NCBI GenBank assembly: GCA_964585385.1
Contig: CAZPDP010000026.1
Span: 1-45,541 of the forward strand
DNA: 45,541 bases
Direction: 5' to 3'
From: JAGXLC01 sp964585385
GTDB taxonomy: Bacteria; Bacteroidota; Bacteroidia; Bacteroidales; UBA12077
Shown here one piece after another: positions 24,739 to 33,948 of this stretch. The position numbers were made by a program, and so were the translations under genes. Within the stretch, counting starts at the first letter, position 1. Each line of letters opens with the position of its first letter. The notes under the pieces are model-generated. The model was not told where the DNA came from. It worked only from the letters and a program-made list of their open reading frames with translations, and searched no databases.

Positions 24739-27700
24739 TTATTGTTCGCCGTTTGTAAGAATTGCAGCAATCATTTTTCTACCGTCCATCACAATATTCA
24801 ATGGTTTCTTAAATCTTACATGTTTAAAATACTCCGTTCGTTCTATCAGCTTTTGATTTTCAAGTTTATCCCATGAAATAAAATTCTTTGTTGAATTATT
24901 GGAAACAGAGAGGTAGCCCACATTCATGGAAGTTACATTATGGAAAAAGTGGGAACCGAGTGAAGCGTCCAGGGGGTAATCTTTAAAACCGACTTCAACA
25001 ATTACCTTGGCATTAGAAATCTGTGACCAAACGACAGGTATTCCAATAAACTTATCCCGGGTTCCCCATCTGCCCGGACCTATTAATACATATTTTTTGT
25101 CCTGTTCCCGCATTTTTGCGTTTAATTTTTCTATCTCCTCAGTCATTTCAAGGGTTTTATTGTTGTCAAACTTCTCTTTATCTACGTAAATTACATCCTG
25201 AACATTTTCAATTTTACCGTTCCCCATGCTTCGCTCAGAGAAAAGAAGAAGTTTCTCATCGTTAATATCCTTCTCTTCGATGGTATAATCGTCTTCATGA
25301 CAAACAAGAGGCTTAATCTGCAAGAGATAGAATGAGGCCAGATGATCTTCGTCTTTATTTAAATCCACCGCCCATTCAATTTCAACTTCGGATCCTAAAG
25401 CTTCCTTTACAACATCCAGTATTTCCTGAATGGTTTTTGCCAGTGGGATATATTCATATTTCAGTATATTAGCAAAATTCACTACTCGTGGACCATAGCT
25501 CTCAATTCCCGATTCAATCTGGTCGTTATCAGGATTGTAAACTGAAGCACAATGTTTTAGGTTTCCGTGCTTTTCGGTTACATCAATATCAAGTTTTTTC
25601 AGACCTGCATCCACACCACTCATTAAGTTGATTTCTTCTTTATTTAAATCCACCGCATAAAACTGAACCTGAGAACTTTTTACCAGGTCTTTTGATGAAA
25701 GGATTTGCAAATTAGGATAGGCGGGAGAGAAACGGTAAGCCCTTTCGCCGTCTACGACATATTGTCCTAACCCCACTGCAGCCACAGCAAAACCCTCCTC
25801 AGGCTTCATATGAGCCACAGGGTAGTAATTGTGCGACTGAGCCGTACCGCTGATGTGTGGATAAAAGTAATTTTCATACTGATTACCTACCACTTCCTGA
25901 ATGATAACGGCCATTTTTTCCTCTTCTACTTTATGCCCTACAGCCTTAAAATAATTCTTGGCTTCATTCGAATAAATAGAGGCATAAACCAATTTTATGG
26001 CATTCATCAGTTGCTCTAACCGTACATTGTAATCTTCATTCCTGTTTGGAAGAATAAAGGTATCAAAAACCCCGGAAAAGGGCTGGGTTATAGAATCCTC
26101 GAACAAACTGGAAGATCGAACAGCAATAGGACGGGTAATATGTTTAATAAAAATCTTCAGTTTCTTTTCCAGTTCATACGAGAGATCAGAATCAATAAAC
26201 CATTGTTTAATCTTTTCATAGTCATCTTCACTGATCACCTTATCGCTCAGTTTATTCTTTTCCATGAAAATATCAAACTCATCGGTGCCAATAATAGCTG
26301 TTCTGGGTGTTCGAAGGTTAATGGAAGGCAATAATTCATTGAATTTAAAATTATAAATAAGTGTGTTGATAAATGCAACGCCACGACCCTTGCCCCCAAG
26401 GGAACCTGTAGCCAGACTCACTATATTATTTTCCTCCAGTATGGCATGTTCGCTAAAATTAACAATCTTTCCCCGTTCCTGCTCATTTCGGTAAAGCTGA
26501 AGTATATTTATGAGGAAATTCCTCATGTGTTCGGCATCTTCAAAATCACTAACCTTCAATGGGTTTATGATTTTTGCGATCTGAATCTCTCCCCTGGCCA
26601 TTAACCAGAGAGAAAACTGGTTTTTGACAGCATGATAAACCAGGGAATCGGAAGGAACTGTTTTCAGATATGATTCAAACTCATCCATTGATTTGGCCAC
26701 TGCAATCTGTCTTCCATAGTGATCACGGTAAACAAAATGTCCAAATCCCAGGTGATAGTTGATAAAGCTTTTAATATCCTGAAGCAGGGTTTCCGAATTT
26801 TTGTTGATAAAATTGGATTTAATTTTATAGGTTTCTTCAGCATTTTCCGGGTTAGATGATTGCAGAATGGTAGGGATATTGGGTAAAACTTTTTTGGCAT
26901 ATCGAATAAGATCAAAACCTGCATTACTGTGATGCTCACCGTTTCTTGGGAACCTTACATCTGAAATCAGAAATAGCAGGTAATCTTTATATTTTTCAAA
27001 CATATCCATAGCTTCTTCATAACTGGAAGCCAACAATATCTTAGGTCGTGTCCTCAGCTTCAATACTTTATAAAGATCATCCGAGTTTACATCTTCAATC
27101 AGGCGTTTGGTTTGCTCCAGTATAATCTGATAAAGCATGGGCAGGTACCTGGAATAGTATTTAATAGAATCTTCAACAAGCAGTATAACACGGGTTAAGC
27201 CTACTTTTGTATCATTTTCAATGTTCACTTTATCTTCTAAAAGCTTAACCATCGCAAAAAATACTTTTGAATCGCCGTTCCACACAAAGATATTGTCAAG
27301 CGAATTCAGTTCAACTTTTTTTGAATCAAGATATTCGAGATCTCCGTTGTTATTCAGAAGAAGGAACAACGGGATATACGGATATTTCTCTTTCAGACTG
27401 TGACTTATCTCTATAGGTTTTTTCTTATCCACACCCATCATCAGAATGACCATATCAAAATGTTTCACACTCATCTGCCTGAGGGCCTCTTCCTCTGATG
27501 AAACTCCGGTTACACGGGGCAATGAAGTAAGATTCAACTGGTGATACTCCCCCAGGATGTGATCGGAAAAGCGGCCTTCTTTTTCGATACTGAAAGCATC
27601 ATATAAATTAGCGACCAGGAGAATTTCCTTTACTTTAAACGGCATTAAATCGTGAAGCATATCCCGGTCGGCATTGTAGTTGTTCAGAAACTTCTGAAGC

Positions 27701-28206
27701 AACTGTCTGCTATTCAGTGGTCTTTGGGACTGCTGCTCTTTTTCAAAAATATCTTTTTGCTTACCATCCTTTCTGATTATTTCATTGGCCTTAACACTAT
27801 TTATAAAACCGATTATCAGGTTAACCAGATTGATTATCAAGTCTCTTTCTTCCTTTAGAAAAGGACCCTCATCCATATCAGGGAATTTCTTTGTATAAAA
27901 AATCTCGATTACTCCTTCTTCATTTTCAATAGTATCGAAATGTTGCCTCTGGACCCATTCTGATTCCTCGAAATTAGCACTCCGGTACTCTTTTCCTGCA
28001 TAGATAATTCTCGCAGTGGTGTATTCCGGATATTGCCATCCTTCCGGCAACTTCAGTGCAATTTTCTGAAGCGTCTCCTCAACGGATTTGTTCTCTTTAA
28101 TTATCCGGGTAGTCTGATTGATACAGGACAATTCCTTCAAACGTTCCTTGCTCTCATCCAAAAGCTTTTGATAATCATTGGAAGAATTGTAAGAATCTTG
28201 ACTCAT
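24739..28206 (-). CDS. GAF-like/receiver/PPDK_N protein, long paralogue
   Basis: An 1155-residue relative of the 988-residue product. It adds an N-terminal GAF-like sensor region (about 22-140: LPEGWQYPEYTTARIIYAGK, DEGPFLKEERDLI). Next come a receiver-like fold without acidic pocket (194-322) and a canonical receiver (about 338-485: VED at 344-346, Asp 416 in LISDVRF, QSS 449-451, Lys 469). The ATP-grasp PPDK_N domain has SLGGKGRGVAFINT, AVRSSSLFEDS, PFSGVFDTF, AVGLGQYVVDGE and YLLQIKPLV. The same C-terminal module closes the protein: GPGRWGT from about 1043 and GSHFFHN with His 1086. No GGxTSH phosphohistidine motif and no PEP-binding barrel. The pair lies 70 bp apart in the same orientation and arose by duplication; they may act as a heteromer. 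Confidence 0.82.
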   Translation of the reverse strand: MSQDSYNSSNDYQKLLDESKERLKELSCINQTTRIIKENKSVEETLQKIALKLPEGWQYPEYTTARIIYAGKEYRSANFEESEWVQRQHFDTIENEEGVIEIFYTKKFPDMDEGPFLKEERDLIINLVNLIIGFINSVKANEIIRKDGKQKDIFEKEQQSQRPLNSRQLLQKFLNNYNADRDMLHDLMPFKVKEILLVANLYDAFSIEKEGRFSDHILGEYHQLNLTSLPRVTGVSSEEEALRQMSVKHFDMVILMMGVDKKKPIEISHSLKEKYPYIPLFLLLNNNGDLEYLDSKKVELNSLDNIFVWNGDSKVFFAMVKLLEDKVNIENDTKVGLTRVILLVEDSIKYYSRYLPMLYQIILEQTKRLIEDVNSDDLYKVLKLRTRPKILLASSYEEAMDMFEKYKDYLLFLISDVRFPRNGEHHSNAGFDLIRYAKKVLPNIPTILQSSNPENAEETYKIKSNFINKNSETLLQDIKSFINYHLGFGHFVYRDHYGRQIAVAKSMDEFESYLKTVPSDSLVYHAVKNQFSLWLMARGEIQIAKIINPLKVSDFEDAEHMRNFLINILQLYRNEQERGKIVNFSEHAILEENNIVSLATGSLGGKGRGVAFINTLIYNFKFNELLPSINLRTPRTAIIGTDEFDIFMEKNKLSDKVISEDDYEKIKQWFIDSDLSYELEKKLKIFIKHITRPIAVRSSSLFEDSITQPFSGVFDTFILPNRNEDYNVRLEQLMNAIKLVYASIYSNEAKNYFKAVGHKVEEEKMAVIIQEVVGNQYENYFYPHISGTAQSHNYYPVAHMKPEEGFAVAAVGLGQYVVDGERAYRFSPAYPNLQILSSKDLVKSSQVQFYAVDLNKEEINLMSGVDAGLKKLDIDVTEKHGNLKHCASVYNPDNDQIESGIESYGPRVVNFANILKYEYIPLAKTIQEILDVVKEALGSEVEIEWAVDLNKDEDHLASFYLLQIKPLVCHEDDYTIEEKDINDEKLLLFSERSMGNGKIENVQDVIYVDKEKFDNNKTLEMTEEIEKLNAKMREQDKKYVLIGPGRWGTRDKFIGIPVVWSQISNAKVIVEVGFKDYPLDASLGSHFFHNVTSMNVGYLSVSNNSTKNFISWDKLENQKLIERTEYFKHVRFKKPLNIVMDGRKMIAAILTNGEQ

Positions 28207-28272
28207 AGTTGTTTATTAAATTATTACCCAATTGTTAAAACGTCTGAGAAATTTAAAAAGTTTCCCTTCACT

Positions 28273-28304
28273 CAAAAATATGTAAATGTGTTATCTCAGA
28301 CAAA
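28273..28304 (-). promoter_or_regulatory. Promoter of the PPDK_N paralogue pair
   Basis: On the minus strand a -33 TTTG (plus 28301-28304) and a -7 TATTTTTG (plus 28273-28280) are exactly 20 nt apart, a full match to the Bacteroidota consensus. The transcript would start near 28266, about 60 nt before the ATG at 28206. Confidence 0.75.
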
Positions 28305-28467
28305 AGAATTGCATTTAGATTAAATCAATAAAGCTTTAAAAATAGTAGAAAATGAAAAGAAAATATATGTTCTCCATCATCATCCAGTGTTTTTTAGTTT
28401 CAAATCAGTGAATGATTATATCTACAGAAAAATTTGTCTATTGGTCATTCGTAGGAGTTTTACCATT

Positions 28468-28499
28468 AAAAAAAGCTGCGAGCAAACACCCGCAGCTTT
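28468..28499 (-). terminator. dsbD terminator
   Basis: A 9-bp perfect stem (28472-28480 AAAGCTGCG with 28491-28499 CGCAGCTTT), a 10-nt loop, and on the minus strand a U-run (plus A-run 28468-28474). It lies 22 bp beyond the dsbD stop. Confidence 0.9.
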
Positions 28500-28520
28500 G
28501 CAGAAAAATATTATGCCAAT

Positions 28521-30545
28521 TTAATTTGTTTCTTCAAGTCCTCCTTTCAAATAATCTATGAACTTCTGTTCATCCAGTTCATATCCCAGAGATTCTGAAA
28601 TAGTTTCTCCTTCAGAATTTAAAAGGATGTAATATGGCTGAGTATTTTTATTAAACCGGGTAATCTGGAAATCCGCATTTTTCTTACCCAGGGTTTTCTT
28701 CACCTTGCCATCGTATTCAGACTTAACCCACTCTGATTCAGGCAATTTTTTCTTATCGTCAACATACAGCGCAATAACAACATATTCTTCATTCATTAAT
28801 CTTTGCACTTCAGGGTTGGACCAAACCTCAGCCTGCATTTTTTTACAGTTGCTGCATGCATGGCCTGTAAAATAAAGCATTACAGGTTTATCCTGCTCCC
28901 GGGCACATTCCATACCCTGCTCGTAATCAAAATATCCTTTAATTCCATAAGGCAAGCTGAGAAAATCACCATATTCAGGTTCATCACAAATTGTTGCAGA
29001 TGCACCTGCGCCCTGAGGTACGGATGATGCTGTTATGGTGAAATTTTGTTCCGACTTCGGGGGCAGCACGCTGGAAAGAGGCGCCAGGTTCGCTCCGAAT
29101 AATCCGGGAACAAGGTATATGGCAAATGTAAAGGAGGCAATAGCGAGCAACATTCTCAAGACAGGAATATTAGTAATTTCACTGTCATGAGCCAGTTTGA
29201 ATTTACCCAGCAGATAAAGACCAAGTGTAAAGAAAATGGCTATCCATATTGCAATAAATACATCACGGCTTAGTATGTCCAGGTGGTAATTAACTTCGAT
29301 TTTTGATAAAAAGTAGAAGGAAAATGCCAGAATGATAAAGGCCAGTACAACTTTTACCGCATTCATCCATCCACCCGATTTGGGCATATTCTTGAGCCAA
29401 CCAGGGAATATTGCCAGTATTGTAAAAGGCAGGCCAAAACCAACACCAAAACCCAGCATTCCAATGGTTGGTTCCAGAACTCCGCCGCTCGCTGCTTTTA
29501 CCAGCAGACCACCTACTATAGGTCCTGTACAGGAAAACGAAACGATGACCAGTGTAAGTGCCATAAAAAATGAGGCAAGAAAACCGCCCTTATCAACCTG
29601 TTTGTCAGCTTTATTAGCCAAGCCGGAAGGAAGCACAATTTCAAAGAATCCAAAAAATGAAGCTGCAAAAGCCAGAAACAGAATAAAAAAGATAATATTG
29701 GGAATCCAGTGTGTACTGATTGTATTGGCAAAATCAGCACCTGCGCTGGTAAGTGAAACGATTATACCCACCAGTGTATAGAGAAACACGATGGATATTC
29801 CAAAAATCAATGCTTTGACAAAGCCTGCAACCTTATTGGATTGCCCCTGCATAAAGAAGGTGACAGTCATAGGAATCATTGGATATACACAAGGTGTTAG
29901 TATTCCAACAAGCCCCAGGCCAAGTGCCATAAAGAAAAGACCAAGAAGAGACTTGTCCTCACCTTTTGCAGAAGGTTTTTCTGCGGAGGGTTTTGTCTCC
30001 TGTATATCAATATCGGCGGACTCTTCGCTCTCTTCCAGCTGTGGGGCGTCTTCTTGTTCACCTGTTTCTTCAGCGGAAGCTACTTTACCCCCTTCTCCTT
30101 TTATGTTGAACTTAAAATTTGGATTAAAATACACACACTTGTCATCCTGGCAAACCTGGTATTCAGTATTTCCGGTAATTGTAAAAGATTTTTCAGTCAA
30201 TAAGCGCACTTTTTGCTTAAATATAGCTTTATCACTGAAATACGTGACATCCATCTGAAAAATCTCATCAAACTCATTTTTGGGCTCAGGCGTTGCTACC
30301 GTTTCTCCAATCAATTCATAATGTTCTGATTTATCGAAGGTAAAATTGGTTCTAACAGGTCCGCCTGAGGCAAAATCCTGTCCATAAAGATGCCAGCCCG
30401 GCTCAATATTCGCTTCGACAATCAACTCGGCTGTATTTTCACCGGTTTTCTTCACCTTATAATTCCATGAAACAGGATCAACGATCTGTGTCAGGGCGGG
30501 AAATGCAACAGCTAAACCTAAAATTATTAACACAATACGTTTCAT
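28521..30545 (-). CDS. dsbD: Thiol:disulfide interchange protein DsbD
   Basis: A complete three-part DsbD of 674 residues, carrying reducing power from cytoplasmic thioredoxin to the periplasm. A signal peptide (1-20) precedes an N-terminal immunoglobulin-like domain with a Cys pair in VCQDDKCVYF (Cys132, Cys137). An acidic, low-complexity linker (about 155-195) leads to the eight-helix membrane domain with GILTPCVYPMIPMT and SFSCTGPIVGG, the two redox Cys. The C-terminal thioredoxin domain has the active site GHACSNCKKMQ (Cys564, Cys567). It should serve cytochrome c maturation or periplasmic disulfide isomerisation. Transcribed on its own. Confidence 0.93.
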   Translation of the reverse strand: MKRIVLIILGLAVAFPALTQIVDPVSWNYKVKKTGENTAELIVEANIEPGWHLYGQDFASGGPVRTNFTFDKSEHYELIGETVATPEPKNEFDEIFQMDVTYFSDKAIFKQKVRLLTEKSFTITGNTEYQVCQDDKCVYFNPNFKFNIKGEGGKVASAEETGEQEDAPQLEESEESADIDIQETKPSAEKPSAKGEDKSLLGLFFMALGLGLVGILTPCVYPMIPMTVTFFMQGQSNKVAGFVKALIFGISIVFLYTLVGIIVSLTSAGADFANTISTHWIPNIIFFILFLAFAASFFGFFEIVLPSGLANKADKQVDKGGFLASFFMALTLVIVSFSCTGPIVGGLLVKAASGGVLEPTIGMLGFGVGFGLPFTILAIFPGWLKNMPKSGGWMNAVKVVLAFIILAFSFYFLSKIEVNYHLDILSRDVFIAIWIAIFFTLGLYLLGKFKLAHDSEITNIPVLRMLLAIASFTFAIYLVPGLFGANLAPLSSVLPPKSEQNFTITASSVPQGAGASATICDEPEYGDFLSLPYGIKGYFDYEQGMECAREQDKPVMLYFTGHACSNCKKMQAEVWSNPEVQRLMNEEYVVIALYVDDKKKLPESEWVKSEYDGKVKKTLGKKNADFQITRFNKNTQPYYILLNSEGETISESLGYELDEQKFIDYLKGGLEETN

Positions 30546-30590
30546 ATGTCAAGCTTTAGTAATTTAATTTAATGCAATTTTTTAGTCGTT

Positions 30591-30598
30591 CAAAATTA
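30591..30598 (-). promoter_or_regulatory. -7 box upstream of dsbD
   Basis: TAATTTTG on the minus strand fits TAnnTTTG with an implied leader of about 39 nt. A TTTG at plus 30612-30615 is too close (13 nt) for a standard -33. Confidence 0.35.
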
Positions 30599-30669
30599 AT
30601 TAAAATTACAACAAATATGAATATATGTTCAAGGATTGATATATATCACTTTGAACCAGGAGTTACTCC

Positions 30670-32220
30670 TTATTCTTCAATTTTTTCGTGGTTACCTGTC
30701 AGGAAAGAATATTGGAGAAGTTCAAATGTGTGGGAACTCTTAATCCTTATGAACGCTTTGTATTTAAGCATCCATTTGAGGCGTTTTGAAATGAATCCCT
30801 GTTTAAGGTATCCTGCAATATAGGCGTGGGTTTTCAGGATAATATGTCGATAGCCCAATTCTTTGACTACAAATTTCAGATGGTTTTCCAATTCGTCTAT
30901 AAATAAAATGGTAGGTCGAATTTCACCAGAACCTTTACAAGTGGGACATTTTTCTACCGTTTCAATGTTCATCTCCGGTCTCACTCTCTGGCGGGTAATT
31001 TGCATCAGGCCAAACTTTGTTAATGGCAGTATGTTGTGTTTGGTCCGGTCAGCCCCCATCTCCTCTTTCATTTTTTCATAGAGCTTTTGTTTATTCTCCT
31101 GGGAGTTCATATCAATAAAATCAACCACGATAATGCCTCCCATATCTCTCAATCTCAACTGACGGGATATTTCTTTGGCAGCGGCCAAATTCACCTGCAG
31201 TGCATTGGTTTCCTGGTCCTTTCCGAGTTTTGACCGGTTTCCACTGTTCACATCAATCGAATGCAAAGCTTCTGTATGTTCTATAATCAGATAAGCACCA
31301 TTTTTAAAAGATACGGTTCTTCCGAAAAGGGCTTTAATCTGTTTCGAAATGCCGAATTGATCGAAAACCGGGTTGGGACCGTCGTATAATTTTACGATTC
31401 CTTTCTTCTCAGGAGCGATGGTTTTAATGTAATCTTTAATATCGTGGTAAAAGGTGGCATCATTCACGTAGATATTGGAAAAGGACACATTAAGCACATC
31501 CCTTAATAAGGCTGATGTTCTGTCCAGCTCACTTAATACAAGCTTCGGTATATGTTGCTCGTTTAACCGTGAAAATGCCGCTTCCCATTTTTTGACAAGA
31601 CCGCGGAGTTCTTCATCCAGAACAGCCACCTTTTTTCCTTCAGCAACAGTCCGGATGATGATGCCATAATTTTTGGGCTTAATACTTTTTATAAGTCTTT
31701 TCAGTCGCTTTCGCTCATCTGCTGACTCAATTTTCTGGGAGATAGAAATTTTATCCGAAAAAGGAATAAGTACCAGGTTTCTTCCAGCTATAGATATTTC
31801 TGAACTTAAACGGGGTCCTTTCGTTGAAATCGGTTCTTTTGCAATCTGAACAATAATTTTTTGACCATTGGACAGAACGTCGGAAATTTTGCCGTTCTTA
31901 TCAATATCATTTTCCAGCTTAAGTTTCTGAAGGGAAGGAGCTTTATTCTTTTTGTTGAGGGATGTTTTCAGGTATTTATTCAATGACAAAAACTGAGGAC
32001 CCAGATCAAGGTAATGAAGAAAAGCATCCCGGGAATAACCTACATCGACAAATGCGGCATTAAGTCCTGGGATAATTCTTTTTACCCGACCCAAATAAAT
32101 ATCTCCTACAGCAAATTTGGGGTTTCTTTTCTCTTTGGATAATTCTACTAATTGTTTATCCTCGAGTAAAGCTATTTCAATTTCTTTGGAAGCTACATCG
32201 ATTACTAACTCTGATACCAC
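30670..32220 (-). CDS. rng: Ribonuclease E/G family endoribonuclease
   Basis: A 516-residue RNase G-type enzyme that cuts single-stranded RNA and acts in rRNA 5' maturation and mRNA decay. The S1 domain is near residues 35-130 (GDIYLGRVKRIIPGLNAAFVDVG), followed by the RNase H-like and DNase I-like parts with IEHTEALHSIDVNSG and GGIIVVDFIDM, the catalytic Asp regions. The zinc-link ECPTC-type motif reads EKCPTCKGSGE. It lacks the long C-terminal scaffold of RNase E. Placement after the small COX24-like gene and HU is common in Bacteroidota. Confidence 0.95.
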   Translation of the reverse strand: MVSELVIDVASKEIEIALLEDKQLVELSKEKRNPKFAVGDIYLGRVKRIIPGLNAAFVDVGYSRDAFLHYLDLGPQFLSLNKYLKTSLNKKNKAPSLQKLKLENDIDKNGKISDVLSNGQKIIVQIAKEPISTKGPRLSSEISIAGRNLVLIPFSDKISISQKIESADERKRLKRLIKSIKPKNYGIIIRTVAEGKKVAVLDEELRGLVKKWEAAFSRLNEQHIPKLVLSELDRTSALLRDVLNVSFSNIYVNDATFYHDIKDYIKTIAPEKKGIVKLYDGPNPVFDQFGISKQIKALFGRTVSFKNGAYLIIEHTEALHSIDVNSGNRSKLGKDQETNALQVNLAAAKEISRQLRLRDMGGIIVVDFIDMNSQENKQKLYEKMKEEMGADRTKHNILPLTKFGLMQITRQRVRPEMNIETVEKCPTCKGSGEIRPTILFIDELENHLKFVVKELGYRHIILKTHAYIAGYLKQGFISKRLKWMLKYKAFIRIKSSHTFELLQYSFLTGNHEKIEE

Positions 32221-32315
32221 AGCTCATCTTCCTGATTTGAGGTGTAAAATTAAAATTTAAACCTAAAGAAGCGAAGGGCTCCAATAGGTTTAAATTTTAT
32301 TAAATCCAATAAGAA

Positions 32316-32408
32316 TTATTTCTTCTTCTTATGTCTGTTTTTTCTTAAGCGCTTTTTACGCTTATGTGTGGCCATCTTATGTCTTTTTCTCTTCTTTCCG
32401 CTTGGCAT
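32316..32408 (-). CDS. AURKAIP1/COX24-like small basic protein (putative ribosomal protein)
   Basis: A 30-residue, extremely basic protein, MPSGKKRKRHKMATHKRKKR and ten further residues, more than half Lys, Arg or His. The KRHKMATHKRKKRLRKNRHK pattern is that of the AURKAIP1/COX24 family, related to mitochondrial mS38 and bacterial bS22-type proteins, which lie in the small ribosomal subunit near the decoding region. It is too short for routine gene calling. It sits between HU (42 bp upstream) and rng (96 bp downstream). Ribosome association in this organism is inference from the family. Confidence 0.88.
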   Translation of the reverse strand: MPSGKKRKRHKMATHKRKKRLRKNRHKKKK

Positions 32409-32449
32409 AATTTCATTTCGTTTTTACAGCCAGAAAAATACAATTTTTC

Positions 32450-32734
32450 CTACTTCACGTTGTTTTTAACTTTATTGACAAACTTCTTGGATGGTCTGAA
32501 TGAAGGAATATAATGTTCCGGAATTACAATGGTAGTATTCTTGGAAATATTCCTTGCCTTCTTCTCAGCACGTTTTTTTACGATAAAACTTCCAAATCCT
32601 CTCAGATAAACGTTCTGATTGTTTACCAGAGAGTCTTTTACTGATTCCATGAACGCTTCAACTGTTTTTTGAACAGTTACCTTTTCTATACCTGTTTTCT
32701 TGGAAATTTCATTAACAATATCTGCTTTTGTCAT
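32450..32734 (-). CDS. HU/IHF family DNA-binding protein
   Basis: A 94-residue histone-like protein: TKADIVNEISKKTGIEKVTV forms the helical dimerisation part, and VYLRGFGSFIVKKRAEKKARN followed by VIPEHYIPSFRPSKKF forms the beta arms that bend DNA. The arm has Pro-containing IPEHYIP in place of the common IPASKVP-type segment, as in other Bacteroidota members. It compacts the nucleoid and assists DNA transactions. Divergent from mutY. Confidence 0.95.
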   Translation of the reverse strand: MTKADIVNEISKKTGIEKVTVQKTVEAFMESVKDSLVNNQNVYLRGFGSFIVKKRAEKKARNISKNTTIVIPEHYIPSFRPSKKFVNKVKNNVK

Positions 32735-32789
32735 GTTTGAAAAAATTTAATTATCAATATTTTACAATAGTTTTTTTAATGTCAGGTTG

Positions 32790-32797
32790 CAAATATA
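32790..32797 (-). promoter_or_regulatory. -7 box of the HU gene
   Basis: TATATTTG on the minus strand fits TAnnTTTG; leader about 50 nt to ATG 32734. -33 element weak. Confidence 0.4.
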
Positions 32798-32832
32798 AAG
32801 TTTTTATTTTTATTAAAGAAATAGAAATGGAT

Positions 32833-32840
32833 TAAATTTG
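32833..32840 (+). promoter_or_regulatory. -7 box of mutY
   Basis: TAAATTTG fits TAnnTTTG, 38 nt before the ATG at 32879, back to back with the HU box. -33 element weak. Confidence 0.4.
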
Positions 32841-32878
32841 GTCTGCAAATAAGATTAAATTACTCTTTATCAACAAAC

Positions 32879-33934
32879 ATGGATATTACAGAATCCCTAA
32901 AACGCTGGTATGCCAGTAACAAAAGAGATTTGCCGTGGCGCAGCACCAAAAACCCATACAAAATTTGGCTCTCCGAGATTATTTTACAACAAACAAGAGT
33001 GAATCAGGGTATTGATTATTACTACCGATTTATTGAACAATATCCCGATATCAGTGCCCTTGCCAATGCTCCTATTGATCATGTTATGAAAAACTGGCAG
33101 GGACTGGGATATTACAACAGAGCGCGTAATATGCATGAAACCGCTAAAGTTATACATCATCAATTTAATAATAAATTCCCCGCATCCTATTCAGAGCTAA
33201 TAAAACTAAAAGGCATCGGAGAATACACTGCAGCCGCTATAAGTTCTTTTGCATTTGATGAACCTGTTGCTGTAGTTGATGGCAATGTACAAAGGTTTCT
33301 GTCAAGGCTATTTGGAATTGAAACTCCTTTTAATAGTGGCAGAGGTAAAAAAGAATTCAGGCAACTGGCAGAAAATCTGCTTGATCAAAATAATCCCGGA
33401 TTACATAACCAGGCTATGATTGAATTTGGAGCCACTTTTTGTGTACCCAGAAATCCCAATTGCCCGGAATGCCCTTTCAATGATAGTTGCTACGCTTATG
33501 CAAACGGAACAGTAGCCAAACTTCCCGTTAAATCAGCATCGAAACCCAAAAAAAACAGGTATTTCAATTACATAATTATTACCTCTGGCAGTAAAACTTA
33601 TATTCACAGGCGAGAGAACCGTGACATCTGGAGAAACCTTTACCAGTTTCCGCTTATCGAAACCAATAAACCGGTATCATCAGACGATATTACCGGTTAT
33701 AAAAAATGGGAACAACTCTTCAATGGACTTTCTCCTGAGATACAAAATGTATCCTCAGATTATACACACATTTTATCCCACCAAAAGATAAAGGCCAGGT
33801 TCATCAGGGTAGAAATATCAAAAACCAATGCGTATCTGACAGACCATTTTAAAAGTGTTCACAAAAAAGAGCTGGAAAATTATGCTGTTCCCCGCTTAAT
33901 TGAGCGCTTCCTGGAAAATGAAAATATCGAATAA
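32879..33934 (+). CDS. mutY: A/G-specific adenine DNA glycosylase
   Basis: A 351-residue MutY that removes adenine mispaired with 8-oxoguanine. The N-terminal catalytic domain contains LPWRSTKNPYKIWLSEIILQQTRV (catalytic Glu), the helix-hairpin-helix LKGIGEYTAAAISSFAF and the catalytic Asp in VVDGNVQRFLSRL. The iron-sulphur ligands are CVPRNPNCPECPFNDSC (C-x6-C-x2-C-x5-C). A C-terminal NUDIX-like MutT domain (about 225-345) reads the 8-oxoG. First gene of a plus-strand series leading to ssb, gldE and gldD. Confidence 0.96.
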   Translation: MDITESLKRWYASNKRDLPWRSTKNPYKIWLSEIILQQTRVNQGIDYYYRFIEQYPDISALANAPIDHVMKNWQGLGYYNRARNMHETAKVIHHQFNNKFPASYSELIKLKGIGEYTAAAISSFAFDEPVAVVDGNVQRFLSRLFGIETPFNSGRGKKEFRQLAENLLDQNNPGLHNQAMIEFGATFCVPRNPNCPECPFNDSCYAYANGTVAKLPVKSASKPKKNRYFNYIIITSGSKTYIHRRENRDIWRNLYQFPLIETNKPVSSDDITGYKKWEQLFNGLSPEIQNVSSDYTHILSHQKIKARFIRVEISKTNAYLTDHFKSVHKKELENYAVPRLIERFLENENIE

Positions 33935-33948
33935 AAAAAGCAAAAAAA

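Larger units (their letters stand above)
28207..28520. other. Intergenic region between dsbD and the long PPDK_N gene
   Basis: This 314-bp gap holds the promoter of the long paralogue on its left (28273-28304) and the dsbD terminator on its right (28468-28499). Nothing else is recognisable; the middle is AT-rich without a plausible small ORF or RNA. Confidence 0.6.

Noticed and set aside
29332..30258. Two antisense frames of 149 and 155 codons opposite dsbD
   Set aside because: Both are shadows of the dsbD frame; composition follows the complementary strand and dsbD is a clear family member.
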